Part shown: piece by piece, positions 50,256-60,892 of the stretch
Layout of the letters: every line of letters begins with the position of its first letter
Position numbering within the stretch: the stretch's first letter is position 1
Source of the DNA: Prorocentrum cordatum
Taxonomy: Eukaryota > Sar > Dinophyceae > Prorocentrales > Prorocentraceae
Assembly (NCBI GenBank): GCA_963575745.1
Contig: CAUYUJ010014610.1
Coordinates: forward strand, 276,383-340,382
Direction of reading: 5' to 3'
Length of the DNA: 64,000 nt
Program-made: the position numbers and the translations under genes
Notes under the pieces: generated by a model
What the model was told of the DNA's origin: nothing
The model's input: only the letters and a program-made list of their open reading frames with translations
The model's database searches: none

Positions 50256-50330
50256 ATAGTAGTAGTAGTCGTAGTCGTAGTCGTAGTCGTAGTCGTAGTC
50301 ATAGTAGTAGTAGCAGGTACCAGCTGTAGT
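50000..50330. repeat. (AGT)n microsatellite
   Basis: About 330 bp of tag/agt triplets with cgtagt variants near the end. Degenerate triplets continue to ~50510. Confidence 0.95.
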
Positions 50331-50516
50331 AGTCGTAGCTCTAGATATAGCAGAAGTAGGAATCGTCGTAATACCAGTAACAATACCAGTAGTAGTACCC
50401 GTGCAAGTAGTAGTGGTAGTAGCAGTAGTAGTACGAGTATTGGTAGTGGTAGTACGAGAAGCAGCACGAGGCATAGCACTAGCAGTAGCAGTACCAGTAG
50501 CAGTGGCAGTGGCAGT

Positions 50517-50814
50517 CGTTCGGGCTCTTCGTGGTGTGAGTCGTTCGGGCCCCTCGTCCTGGCGTGAGTCGTTCGGGTTCCTCGTGGGGTCTATTGGGGG
50601 CGTCTTGGAGCCTCTTGGGGCCTCTTGGGGGCCTCTTGGGGGCCTCTGGGGAGCCTCTTGGGAGTCTCTTGGGCCCTCTTGAGGCCTCTTGGGGGCCTCT
50701 GGAGAGGCTCTTGGGGGCCTCTTGGGACCGCTTAGGGGCTTCTGGGGGGCCTCTGGGAGGCCTCTTGGGGGCCTCCTGGGTGCCTCTTGGGGCCATCTTG
50801 GGGCCTCGTGCGAC
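50517..50814. repeat. GTGAGTCG then GGGGCCTCTTGG minisatellites, block 3
   Basis: Two or three gtgagtcgttcggg units and then ~220 bp of the G-rich unit, in the same order as 48785-49430. Confidence 0.85.
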
Positions 50815-51215
50815 CTCCGCAGAAGCGCAAAGGAGAGCTGCCCCCTGAAAAGAACAAATTGAGCCCAAAACCTTCGTAAAATCAATGATTTTGCTATGAG
50901 GGAAAATGAGCGCGGCCCCCCTCCGGACGCCAAAATGAAGCCAAAACTGTAGTAAAATCAATGATTTCTGCTTCAAAGACGAGCAGAGGGGCCAAACTCC
51001 GTCCCCCCGTCGGGGCCAGAATCCTCGTGAGGGTCGTCGTTTGTTGGCCCTCCCAGGAGTCGAAAAAGACCCCCCTGACACCGCTTGGGACTCCCTCTCC
51101 AGGCCCAGGGGGAGGGGGTAGGGGGAGGGGTAAACCCCTCCCCGAAGGGGAAGAAGGGGGGTTGAGAACAGAGCGGGCTCTCTAAACCACTCACGCCCAA
51201 AGGGCTGGAGATTGG
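50815..51215 (+). repeat. 390-bp dispersed repeat, copy 2
   Basis: Copy of 47870-48260. A shorter third relative lies at 51365-51552. Confidence 0.85.
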
Positions 51216-51239
51216 CTTCGCCTAAGGCGAAGCTGTTGG

Positions 51240-51345
51240 CTGGGCCCCCCAGCCCCCTTCAAACTTGCCCCCCCCCCCCCCACCCACCCACACCACCACC
51301 GCCACCACCGCCACCACACACACACACACCTACCCCCAGGAGGCC
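51240..51345. repeat. C-rich then (CCACC)/(CA)n tract
   Basis: A C14-type run followed by caccacc and cacaca repeats. Confidence 0.9.
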
Positions 51346-51364
51346 AACATGTGACCAGCACGTT

Positions 51365-51552
51365 TTTGTAGAATCATTGGTTTGGGTTTCCTCACCGAGG
51401 CCATTTTGGACGCTCCAACGACCCGCAAGCCGCCACCTCCAGACCCAGAGGGAGAGGGGAGGCGAGGGGTAAGCCTCTCCCCGAAAGGGAAGAAGGGGGG
51501 GTTGGAATAATAAACTTTCTGAACCGCTCACACCCTCAAGGGCTGGTGGGAT
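51365..51552 (+). repeat. 390-bp dispersed repeat, partial copy 3
   Basis: Shares gggtaagcctctccccgaaa-like and aaccgctcacaccctcaagg-like words with copies 1 and 2, more diverged. It abuts the first unit of the gene array. Confidence 0.6.
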
Positions 51553-53165
51553 TTCTCCACCGTTTCCTCCTCCTCGGTCTTGTCCCGTCGAGGTGGGAGG
51601 AGCACCGGCCTCGCACGGCACAGACCCATCGGCCGCTGCGGGGATGACGACGACAGCGCTCGTGTGTGTTCTGGGCGGGGTGACTTCAGTACTTGTCTTG
51701 AACCGTGCAGCAGCGGGCATCCAGCGACCCCTTCTTCCTCCCGCCGCAGCCTTTTGCTCCAAGCCTTCACCAGTTGGCACAACGCTGCCTTGCCGCCGCA
51801 GTCGCGCCCCGCCGTTGCAGGAGATGGCCCGCCTGGTCTTCGCACTCGCCGCCCTCCTGCTCGCCGGCCAGGGCTGCGCACCCGTCGAGGGCACGACCAC
51901 CGTCGCGGAGGAGCGGCGCCTGGAGACCACCGAGAGCCCGGAGCCGTCCACATCGGAGCCCCTGTCGGCGGCGCCCCGCACGGGCGGCCTGGCTCCGCTG
52001 ATGCTGGCGCTCCTCGCGCTCCTGCTCTCCGGCAACGGCTGCACGGCCCTGGACGGCACCACCACCCTCGCGGAGGAGCGGCGCCTGGAGACGACCGAGA
52101 GCCCGGCCCCGTCCACCTCGGAGCCCGTGTCCGCGGCGCCCTGCGCGAGCGGCCCGGGCCCGATGATCGTCCTCGGCGCGGCGCTGTGCCTGGGTGCCAG
52201 GCGGTGAATGGCGGTGAGCTCTGGGGCGGGCCTCGCAGCAGCGCTGTATCATCTCAAGGTCTGTGCCCTCTGCCGCCGGCACCCCAGGCTGAGCCATCGT
52301 GCTGCCATGCTGGAGCAGTTTTGGGGCCACCTTGAGGCCTCTCGGGGGTGGCACTCGGGGGCCACCTCCGGGCAATCTTAGGGAACCCGAGGGCTCTCTC
52401 TTGGGGCCCGTCTTGGGACCACCTTGCGGCCTTGTCGGGTCACCCTTGGCGATCTGGCTTTCATCGTGGGGCCCTCGGGGGGCCCACCCTGGGGCCGTCG
52501 TGGGCGATCCCGGGACGTCTCGGGAGCACAGCGTGCGACATGCAACAGGCACTGGGGTTGCGAGCGGTGCTCCACTTTCGTTTGCCCTCCCAGGGGCGTC
52601 CTGGGGCCACCTTCGAGGCACCTTCGAGGCCATCCTCGGCCGCATGGGGCTCTTCGGGCCCTCTTCGGGGCCTCCTGCGGCCGTCCTGGAGGACTGAAAG
52701 CAGCCTAGAGCGGCCAGAGATGGCCGACGCGCAGCCCCAGGGCGTCCTTTTGCAAAGTGGAGCCAGGAGAGGCAGAAGCCAGGAGGCAGAACAGAAGAAA
52801 GCAAGACCAGCAGGCCAGCAGAACCTCACGCAGCCATGCGCCCCTTCAAGGGGGCTGGTGGACTTCCCCACGAGCGCCGCCCGCCCGAGGCGCCGCCGAC
52901 CGCCCGCGTGCAAGAGGCTGCGCGGGTGCGGCAGCTGCCAGTGCCGTCGACGGGCGGGAATCACCGCCTCGCAGGCTTGAGAGTTTCACCGTGTGGACCC
53001 ATCACGCTGCACCCGCCGGCGTTGTGTCCACTTGTTGCCGCACTCGTGCGGCATGAATTTCGGAGAGCTTCCTAGACGGTACCTCCCCGGTAGGCGGACC
53101 TCAAGTGCTGTTCGTGCGAGGCGGCCCCGTTGAAAAGAGCAGCACGGCAAGCGGCAAGGTCAGCA
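51553..53165 (+). repeat. Tandem gene unit 1
   Basis: About 1.64 kb from ttctccaccgtttcctcc to the next such block. Repeated at 53190 and 54842. Confidence 0.9.
51644..52207 (+). CDS. Small secreted/surface protein with internal repeat, array copy 1
   Basis: The ATG at 51644 gives 187 residues. An in-frame ATG at 51824 gives 127 residues and begins with a classic signal peptide (MARLVFALAALLLAGQGC), so the true start is undecided. The protein has two copies of a module: a hydrophobic stretch ending in Gly-x-Gly-Cys, then GTTTVAEERRLETTESPEPS / GTTTLAEERRLETTESPAPS and TSEPxSAAP. A third hydrophobic end (GPGPMIVLGAALCLGARR) closes it, which could be a GPI-type or membrane-anchoring tail. Family unknown. 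Compared with copies 2 and 3, five differences cluster in residues 13-25 and I see none afterwards. A tandem unidirectional array of near-identical genes is typical of dinoflagellates and often marks high expression. Confidence 0.6.
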   Translation: MTTTALVCVLGGVTSVLVLNRAAAGIQRPLLPPAAAFCSKPSPVGTTLPCRRSRAPPLQEMARLVFALAALLLAGQGCAPVEGTTTVAEERRLETTESPEPSTSEPLSAAPRTGGLAPLMLALLALLLSGNGCTALDGTTTLAEERRLETTESPAPSTSEPVSAAPCASGPGPMIVLGAALCLGARR

Positions 53166-53189
53166 ATCACGGTTCGTCCGCTTCCTCTT

Positions 53190-54838
53190 ATTTCTCCACC
53201 GTTTCCTCCTCGGTCTTGTCCCGTCGAGGTGGGAGGAGCACCGGCCTCGCACGGCACAGACCCATCGGCCGCTGCGGGGATGACGACGACAGCGCTCGTG
53301 TGTGTTCTGGGCGGGGTGGCTTCAGCACTTGTCTTGAACCCTGCAGCAGTGAGCATCCAGCGACCCCTTCTTCCTCCCGCCGCAGCCTTTTGCTCCAAGC
53401 CTTCACCAGTTGGCACAACGCTGCCTTGCCGCCGCAGTCGCGCCCCGCCGTTGCAGGAGATGGCCCGCCTGGTCTTCGCACTCGCCGCCCTCCTGCTCGC
53501 CGGCCAGGGCTGCGCACCCGTCGAGGGCACGACCACCGTCGCGGAGGAGCGGCGCCTGGAGACCACCGAGAGCCCGGAGCCGTCCACATCGGAGCCCCTG
53601 TCGGCGGCGCCCCGCACGGGCGGCCTGGCTCCGCTGATGCTGGCGCTCCTCGCGCTCCTGCTCTCCGGCAACGGCTGCACGGCCCTGGACGGCACCACCA
53701 CCCTCGCGGAGGAGCGGCGCCTGGAGACGACCGAGAGCCCGGCCCCGTCCACCTCGGAGCCCGTGTCCGCGGCGCCCTGCGCGAGCGGCCCGGGCCCGAT
53801 GATCGTCCTCGGCGCGGCGCTGTGCCTGGGTGCCAGGCGGTGAATGGCGGTGAGCTCTGGGGCGGGCCTCGCAGCAGCGCTGTATCATCTCAAGGTCTGT
53901 GCCCTCTGCCGCCGGCACCCCAGGCTGAGCCATCGTGCTGCCATGCTGGAGCAGTTTTGGGGCCACCTTGAGGCCTCTCGGGGGTGGCACTCGGGGGCCA
54001 CCTCCGGGCAATCGTAGGGAACCCGAGGGCTCTCTCTTGGGGCCCGTCTTGGGACCACCTTGCGGCCTTGTCGGGTCACCCTTGGCGATCTGGCTTTCAT
54101 CGTGGGGCCCTCGGGGGGCCCACCCTGGGGCCGTCGTGGGCGATCCCGGGACGTCTCCCCCGCCGTCGGGAGCACAGCGTGCGTCGCTCAACAGGCACTG
54201 GGGTGCGAGCGGTGCTCCACTTTCGTTGACCTCCCAGGGGAGTCCTGGGGCCACTTTCGAGGCACCTTCGAGGCCATCCCGGCCGCATGGGGTCTTCGGG
54301 CCCTCTCTGGGGCCTCCTGCGGCCCGGTCCTGGAGGACTGAACAGCCAGCCTAGAGCGGCGCGACGATGGCCGACCGCAGCCCAGGGGCGTCCTTTTGCA
54401 AAGTGGAGCCAGGAGAGGCAGAAGCCCAGGAGGCAGAACAGAAGAAAGCAAGACCAGCACCCCCGGCCAGCAGAACCTACGCAGCCATGCGCCACTTCAA
54501 GGGGGGATGGGGGACTTCCCCACGAGCGCCGCCCGCCCGAGGCGCCGCCGACCGCCCGCGTGCAAGAGGCTGCGCGGGTGCGGCAGCTGCCAGTGCCGTC
54601 GACGGGCGGGAATCACCGCCTCGCAGGCTTGAGAGTTTCACCGTGTGGACCCATCACGCTGCACCCGCCGGCGTTGTGTCCACTTGTTGCCGCACTCGTG
54701 CGGCAAGAATTTCGGAGAGCTTCCTAGACGGTACCTCCCCGGTAGGCGGACCTCAAGTGCTGTTCGTGCGAGGCGGCCCCGTTGAAAAGAGCAGCACGGC
54801 AAGCGGCAAGGTCAGCAATCACGGTTCGTCCGCTTCCT
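53190..54838 (+). repeat. Tandem gene unit 2
   Basis: About 1.65 kb, near-identical to units 1 and 3. It has a private change around 54158-54200 (an extra cccccgccgt). Confidence 0.9.
53280..53843 (+). CDS. Small secreted/surface protein with internal repeat, array copy 2
   Basis: Same reading frame and length as copy 1 (187 residues from 53280, or 127 from the signal-peptide ATG at 53460). N-terminal part reads VASALVLNPAAVS versus VTSVLVLNRAAAG in copy 1. From the following IQRPLL to the stop at 53841-53843 I see no difference from copy 1 or 3. Upstream, a 53030-53170 segment links the end of unit 1 to this unit and is repeated before unit 3. Confidence 0.6.
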   Translation: MTTTALVCVLGGVASALVLNPAAVSIQRPLLPPAAAFCSKPSPVGTTLPCRRSRAPPLQEMARLVFALAALLLAGQGCAPVEGTTTVAEERRLETTESPEPSTSEPLSAAPRTGGLAPLMLALLALLLSGNGCTALDGTTTLAEERRLETTESPAPSTSEPVSAAPCASGPGPMIVLGAALCLGARR

Positions 54839-54841
54839 CTT

Positions 54842-56108
54842 ATTTCTCCACCGTTTCCTCCTCGGTCTTGTCCCGTCGAGGTGGGAGGAGCACCGGCCTC
54901 GCACGGCACAGACCCATCGGCCGCTGCGGGGATGACGACGACAGCGCTCGTGTGTGTTCTGGGCGGGGTGGCTTCAGCACTTGTCTTGAACCCTGCAGCA
55001 GTGAGCATCCAGCGACCCCTTCTTCCTCCCGCCGCAGCCTTTTGCTCCAAGCCTTCACCAGTTGGCACAACGCTGCCTTGCCGCCGCAGTCGCGCCCCGC
55101 CGTTGCAGGAGATGGCCCGCCTGGTCTTCGCACTCGCCGCCCTCCTGCTCGCCGGCCAGGGCTGCGCACCCGTCGAGGGCACGACCACCGTCGCGGAGGA
55201 GCGGCGCCTGGAGACCACCGAGAGCCCGGAGCCGTCCACATCGGAGCCCCTGTCGGCGGCGCCCCGCACGGGCGGCCTGGCTCCGCTGATGCTGGCGCTC
55301 CTCGCGCTCCTGCTCTCCGGCAACGGCTGCACGGCCCTGGACGGCACCACCACCCTCGCGGAGGAGCGGCGCCTGGAGACGACCGAGAGCCCGGCCCCGT
55401 CCACCTCGGAGCCCGTGTCCGCGGCGCCCTGCGCGAGCGGCCCGGGCCCGATGATCGTCCTCGGCGCGGCGCTGTGCCTGGGTGCCAGGCGGTGAATGGC
55501 GGTGAGCTCTGGGGCGGGCCTCGCAGCAGCGCTGTATCATCTCAAGGTCTGTGCCCTCTGCCGCCGGCACCCCAGGCTGAGCCATCGTGCTGCCATGCTG
55601 GAGCAGTTTTGGGGCCACCTTGAGGCCTCTCGGGGGTGGCACTCGGGGGCCACCTCCGGGCAATCTTAGGGAACCCGAGGGCTCTCTCTTGGGGCCCGTC
55701 TTGGGACCACCTTGCGGCCTTGTCGGGTCACCCTTGGCGATCTGGCTTTCATCGTGGGGCCCTCGGGGGGCCCACCCTGGGGCCGTCGTGGGCGATCCCG
55801 GGACGTCTCGGGAGCACAGCGTGCGACATGCAACAGGCACTGGGGTTGCGAGCGGTGCTCCACTTTCGTTTGCCCTCCCAGGGGCGTCCTGGGGCCACCT
55901 TCGAGGCACCTTCGAGGCCATCCTCGGCCGCATGGGGCTCTTCGGGCCCTCTTCGGGGCCTCCTGCGGCCGTCCTGGAGGACTTTTGGACCCTTTCGGGC
56001 CCCATGTGTTCCCCGTTGGCGGCCCAACACGAGTCCGAAAGCAGCCTAGAGCGGCCAGTGGTGGCCGAGGCGCAGCCTCAAGGCGTCTTTTTCACAACCA
56101 TTCTGTGA
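54842..56108 (+). repeat. Tandem gene unit 3
   Basis: Last unit. It matches the others until ~55982 and then keeps about 55 bp that units 1 and 2 lack, before diverging. Confidence 0.9.
54932..55495 (+). CDS. Small secreted/surface protein with internal repeat, array copy 3
   Basis: Same structure as copies 1 and 2 (alternative signal-peptide ATG at 55112; stop 55493-55495). The N-terminal coding part equals copy 2, whereas the 3' flank (about 55800-55960) equals copy 1 rather than copy 2. The unit is therefore a mosaic, which suggests recombination or gene conversion within the array. Confidence 0.6.
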   Translation: MTTTALVCVLGGVASALVLNPAAVSIQRPLLPPAAAFCSKPSPVGTTLPCRRSRAPPLQEMARLVFALAALLLAGQGCAPVEGTTTVAEERRLETTESPEPSTSEPLSAAPRTGGLAPLMLALLALLLSGNGCTALDGTTTLAEERRLETTESPAPSTSEPVSAAPCASGPGPMIVLGAALCLGARR

Positions 56109-56239
56109 TGTTGGGTCGTCGTTTTGAATCAGCAGCACCCCGCGTCACCTCCCTCGTCATCGCCATCGTCATCGACAACATCACATTCACGAGCGTTACC
56201 AACAACAACAACCACGACAACAACAGCGTCATCATCACC

Positions 56240-56269
56240 CACCATCACCATCACCATCACCATCACCAG

Positions 56270-56351
<82 letters not shown>

Positions 56352-56425
56352 GTCATAATCATAATCATAATCATAATCATAATCATAATCAGCATCATCA
56401 TCATCAACATCATCATCATCATAGC
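56240..56425. repeat. (ATC)n microsatellite
   Basis: Over 30 cat/atc triplets, then ataatc repeats. Confidence 0.95.
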
Positions 56426-56980
56426 GCTGCCGTGTTGCTCAGGTCCTTCTAGCAGCGCGGCGCCCGTTCCATCTGCACAGTGCAGGTGGCACACACTCCG
56501 CAGGCCATTGCGCATGATGAAGTCCTAGCCTCGATGGCAGGAGATTAACTGGCCGCTCACGCCGCAGACGGGCGCAGGAGGATGGAGGCTACGACGTATA
56601 CAATACAATCCTCAAGCTCTGCCACTACGCCGCAACCTCTCGGACGTGTTGGCCGAGTTCTCGTCTGCACATGTGGTTTCATTGACGGGTACATGTCAGA
56701 ACGTGAAGCACCTCTCGTATGACCAATCTCTTTCTTTTGCAGGGAGACGTGTGAATAAATGGCAGGTTTGGCAGTGGCCTACGGAGGCCATCAAATCTAC
56801 GAGCCGACGACGTACACGCAAGATGGGCACGAACACCTCCGCAGGCTGTATGATTGCTTTGGACAGGACAGTCTTCCGTAACCATCGTCGAGTTCGGACC
56901 TGGGAGACCCCCAAGGGTTTACAAGGACGTGGCGGCGCTGTACGGTACAAATGGGCTATGCAGTATGACCTTTGTTTTCG

Positions 56981-56982
<2 letters not shown>

Positions 56983-57041
<59 letters not shown>
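56983..57041. repeat. (TA)n microsatellite inside the LINE
   Basis: About 30 TA dinucleotides within the endonuclease region. Confidence 0.95.
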
Positions 57042-57045
<4 letters not shown>

Positions 57046-57804
57046 ATATTTGGGCCCCATGATGAGGCAGGGCGATTATGGAAACGTGAATTGCTCAGCT
57101 GGATTTCAGAAGTTCTGGGCTCGTTGCCGGCCCATTGTGTACCGATCTTGCTCTGCGACGGCAACTTTCACTGTGGGTATGAACGTGTTGGATCTAGATT
57201 ACATAATATGCCTGAGGGAGCTGCCGTGGGACGTGCTTGCCCTGAGGCCGAAACGGTGTCAGGTACGCTGTGGATGTTTTTGTTGAACCAACATCATTTG
57301 GCGCTGGTGAATACACACGTTTATGAGGAAGCGGGCCCCACGTTTTTCGGGTCGGGCAATTCCAAGACGCGGGTTGACTACATTGCGGTCCCCAGGAATG
57401 CTATGAATCGAGTTGAACAAATCTAGGTGTGGTATAGAACTGGTTTCGAACTTCAGCTGTGTAAACCGATATGCGCAGCATCAAAACACATTAATCATCG
57501 CCCAGTGGTTATGGATATTCGTTGTGCAGATTGGCACGAAGAGGAGGAGCAGAATTCTACCCGCTGGAATCGGGACCGAATCATGTCGGACTGGCTTCGG
57601 GCTGAAGATAGCCGTATACGGTTCGTGAATGAGGTGGAACGATGGGCCAGTTCCGATGAGGTATGTAATGAGATGAGGACTCACTGTAGGAACGGTTCTG
57701 TCGACGCAGCTTGGCAGTTGTTGAACCAGGGCCTGTGCGATCTCGCCGTTGCTCGCTATGGAAACACTGCGCAAACTTACTGTCCGTTTTCCATTGGCAG
57801 GTGA
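57042..57804 (+). pseudogene. LINE endonuclease domain
   Basis: From ~57049 it reads GPHDEAGRLWKRELLSWISE, VPILLCDGNFHCG (the G-D-x-N equivalent), FFGSGNSKTRVDYIAVPRN (the R-x-D-Y-I motif) and, after an in-frame TAG at 57424-57426, KHINHRPVVMDIRCADW, where His-Arg-Pro-Val replaces the usual Ser-Asp-His segment. The order fits an APE-type endonuclease C-terminal half. The N-terminal part would lie upstream of the TA tract, in the 56646 frame. The frame then shifts near 57790. Confidence 0.6.
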
Positions 57805-58237
57805 CACTCAGACCGTATACCAGAGGTACAAAGCTTTGCGATCAGGAATGTGGCGACGACGGCGTACTCCTGCCGAAGACCCAGCATCGAGTGTGCAGCT
57901 GAATGAGGAATTTGTTGAGGTCCCGAAACGGCTCCGCAAACTTCGCAGACGAGACTTTCGACGTGCACAGGACGGATGGGCTGCCGAATTAGAGACGGCA
58001 GAAGCTCAACATCATTGGCGGGACGTGTGGAGACTCAGTAGAAACATAGCAGGCACGCAGCTTGGCCTCAAGAAGCGGCAGGTTCTTCTTTCGTCGGCGC
58101 AACCTCCAACTTGCCAGACTGGATTGACTACATGGGTCTGCTTGGAGCAGAAGGCGGAATGCGCGTGCGCGCGTCTCTGGTGCTCCGAGGGCCACGGGGG
58201 CACAGTCTTTATCAGCTTCAAGATGTTGCGACTTTAA
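57749..58237 (+). pseudogene. LINE linker between endonuclease and RT
   Basis: A different frame reads TQTVYQRYKALRSGMWRRRR, VQLNEEFVEVPKRLRKLRRR and AAELETAEAQHHWRDVWRLS. This charged helical linker resembles the region before the RT in many LINEs, where WRDVWRLSRNIAG would be the conserved Trp-rich helix. It degenerates after LGLKKR (~58080). Confidence 0.5.
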
Positions 58238-58309
58238 TTCGTGATGTGCCGCATGCTCCTCAGGAGCGTCAGCGAGCTCTCGCAGCTCTTGAGCCCAGGT
58301 ACTTCGAGG

Positions 58310-58530
58310 ACCCATCTTCAGGATCCGAGTTGCCTTCAGGATCTGAATCACGCCCAGGAGTTGAATTGCTTGCAGGATCTGAGTTACTTAGGGGATCTCA
58401 ATTACCTCCAGGATCTGAATTACCGCAAGGATTTGAATTACGTCCTTGATCTGAATTGCCTCCAGAACCTGAATCGCGTCCAGGAGTTGAATTGCATCCA
58501 GGATCTGAATTACATGAGGGATCTGAAACA
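58310..58530 (+). repeat. 18-bp minisatellite
   Basis: About twelve copies of an 18-bp unit of the type caggatctgaattgcctc, read as LQDLNC/LQDLNY-like hexapeptides in one frame. It interrupts the LINE. Confidence 0.85.
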
Positions 58531-58776
58531 CCTCCAGACGGGGAACCTAGGCCACCTTTCCTTTTCTTCGGGACAACATGAGGAAGCTCTTCGGGACCTC
58601 TGGGGCACTACTCGAAGTCTGAACAGAAGAAGGCAAAAGCTCGTGAACAAGTTCCTGCCTGGTCAATACCTCGGGAAATCTGGCCGACGCGTCAGAGGGC
58701 GCCGCAACAGGCAACCAGAGATCCTCCTGAGGCCGAACGACGTTTCTTACGTGAAGGTTTCTTCTACAGCTTGATC

Positions 58777-59485
58777 ATGCAGGTTGTCATAACTATTAGA
58801 CGCATCCAGGACACCCCTAATATCTGGCATGTAAGCGAGGCTTGCCCCACCCCCAAGGGTAACGGAAAAAGCAAGTGCAAAGCGGAGCGGATAATCCATC
58901 TCCTGGACCTTGTGGGGAAGGCTTTTCATAGTGCTATTTGGAACCGTCGCGCGGTGCGTAACTACCACAACTCCACCGGCTTCAAGTCAGGACGCCGGCG
59001 TGAACAGTCCATTTTGCAGATGCGCCGTGCACAGTGGCGACGATCGCAGAGAGGATTGGGTTGGATCGAGCCCTTCTATGACATGGCTAACGCTTTCGCC
59101 TCCGTCTCCCACGTCGCCCTGGATAGTGTGATCGACAGCGCGTTCGACGGGGGATCGGCTCGCATCGTGAAACATCGGCATCGACGGGCCATGACTTTCC
59201 TGGGTTCGCATTCTGGCGAATGGGCTCTCTTGGACCTCGGGCGCGGTGACCTTCAGGGGGGCGCTGCCGCGCCGTCTCTTTTCACTTGTGTTTATGATCC
59301 TCGGATTCAGACGTGGATTGAGGTGGCGGAGGAGGAGGCAAGTATTTGTTCAGGTTCGCGAGCCCATCGCAGGCGTCACAGTGAACATCTCTTTTACCAC
59401 CTTCGCCGATGATATGACTCGCATCGGCCAGGTGCGCGGCGACTCCCAGGCTCGGGCAGCAGCCGACAAGCTGACAGAACGATGA
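58777..59485 (+). pseudogene. LINE reverse transcriptase
   Basis: Reads TPNIWHVSEACPTPKGNGK (entry motif, P-x-x-K), AERIIHLLDLVGKAFHSAIW, PFYDMANAFASVSHVALD (motif A Asp), GRGDLQGGAAAPSLF (G-x-x-Q-G motif), then a frame change at ~59330. It continues as VNISFTTFADDMTRIG with the FADD box at 59402-59413. After 59535 a further segment (HYKGIAKQWVRHLGG) resembles the post-RT thumb region. Frameshifts make it non-functional in this copy. Confidence 0.7.
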
Positions 59486-59770
59486 TAAGAAGGAAATTGC
59501 ATGTCGAAGCCACGGGAAGGGGTCCCCTGCAGAAATGCAGGCTTTCTACCATAAGAAGGGCGTTATCCACTATAAAGGAATTGCGAAGCAATGGGTTCGC
59601 CATCTTGGGGGCTGGCATAATATAGACGGGTGGGCATATCGTGAAACCGACCTGAGATTGACGGCGGCCCGCGCGGGCTGGCGCGCATCGAGGCGTTTTT
59701 GGATTCCGAAAGCGAGGAGGGAGATCAATCAGATAGTTTACCAGAGCATGGCCAGGGGTGCGATGCTTTC

Positions 59771-59797
59771 GGGGGGGGGGGGGGGGGGGGGGGGGGG
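59771..59797. repeat. G27 homopolymer
   Basis: Uninterrupted run of 27 G, with length likely unreliable in sequencing. Confidence 0.9.
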
Positions 59798-60167
59798 CGA
59801 GACTTTGGACCAAAAAAGATTCGACGTCGTGGGCCGTTTCGATCAGGCCCAACTCCGAGTTTTACTTCAGGGAGCAGGATGCGAAAGACGCGAGGTGGAA
59901 GGAGGAGGTGAACAAGTACGTGCATGGTCGAACGCCAGGGCGATGGGAGGAGCTTAACATGCCGATGGCTTTGGAAGATCGCCAGGGAGCCACAGAACAC
60001 TTCGCGTTTGCTCGCAGCTTTGACAGGCGCACTCGGAGGTGAGTCTCACGGACAGCTAGCTCACTTCCTCGGGTCGCCCACGTCGCGGATGCAACCCGCA
60101 TCCCCGTGGATTTTGTCACGATCTTGATGTGCAGACTCGCGCGCAGCCTCAGGTGCGCGCAGTGCTT

Positions 60168-60170
<3 letters not shown>

Positions 60171-60220
<50 letters not shown>
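60171..60220. repeat. (GA)n microsatellite
   Basis: About 25 GA dinucleotides. Confidence 0.95.
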
Positions 60221-60224
<4 letters not shown>

Positions 60225-60861
60225 GGTGTGCCTTCTTTCTGCCAGAGAACGCGTCGATTCCCCATCTTGGTCGCGATCTGCTTTGTTACAACCGCCCCCG
60301 TGAGTTCGAACGGGAATTTGCACCTCCAGAACTTCAGGGCCAAGGATTCGGGAGTTTTCCGCGTGGCCTGCAGTTTCCCGACGGGACCCCGTGCACCCAG
60401 GTCTTCAGGTCGTTGCGGGCTCTGCAGTGTCATAAACGACGTGCACATCAAAAATGGGTTCCCCATGGACATGCCGTATTCAGTAAACAATGCAGTTGGT
60501 GTTTCAGGATTTTCAGTTCGATTGAACCGACCCGCCATCACTTGGAAGTTCGGGATAAACGCCGTGCTTGTCCTAAACAACGAGGGGGAAGCGCTGCGAC
60601 TGGGCTGACGACTGAAGTCGCAATCGCGAACCAGTGGTCCCTTCAGTCCCCGTTTGGCGAGTTTGAGGCGAGCAGTCTTTCTGTTCTGCACGAACACGTC
60701 CGTGAGCATTTTGTGGTTCGAGAAGATCGTGCGGTTGTCCGTTCTCTTCCTGAGCGCGACGCCGTTGCAGTGCCCGTGCTCCTCGGCAGCTCGGCGGATG
60801 TTGGCGCCGCAGCAGGGGGCGGCGCAGGCGGCGGCGGGGATTCCCGCGGCGGCAGACGGGC

Positions 60862-60892
60862 GAGCAGCCCAACGACAGCGAGTAGGAGGGAA
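60862..60892 (+). repeat. 31-bp direct repeat, left copy
   Basis: Starts gagcagcccaacgacagcga. Identical to 62805-62835. The pair brackets the minisatellite block. Confidence 0.9.

Larger units (their letters stand above)
56640..60615 (+). mobile_element. Decayed LINE of a second RT lineage (FADD), with C2H2-like finger
   Basis: One strand carries an APE-type endonuclease, reverse transcriptase motifs and, near the end, a C2H2-like zinc finger (CTQVFRSLRALQCHKRRAH, about 60390-60450). Frames are interrupted by stops and shifts and by simple repeats: (TA)n at 56983-57041, an 18-bp minisatellite at 58310-58530, a G27 run at 59771-59797 and (GA)n at 60171-60220. It differs from element A in RT motif (FADD rather than FVDD) and has no TC flank or shared ends. 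Ends not defined. Confidence 0.75.

Noticed and set aside
53317-53330. gtggcttcagcac in the gene array
   Set aside because: Only a very short stem is possible, copy 1 has gtgacttcagtac, and the arms are not complementary.
59248-59275. ccttcagggggg, resembling a hairpin apex
   Set aside because: It encodes the conserved RT motif GDLQGG and has no complementary arms or bulge pattern.
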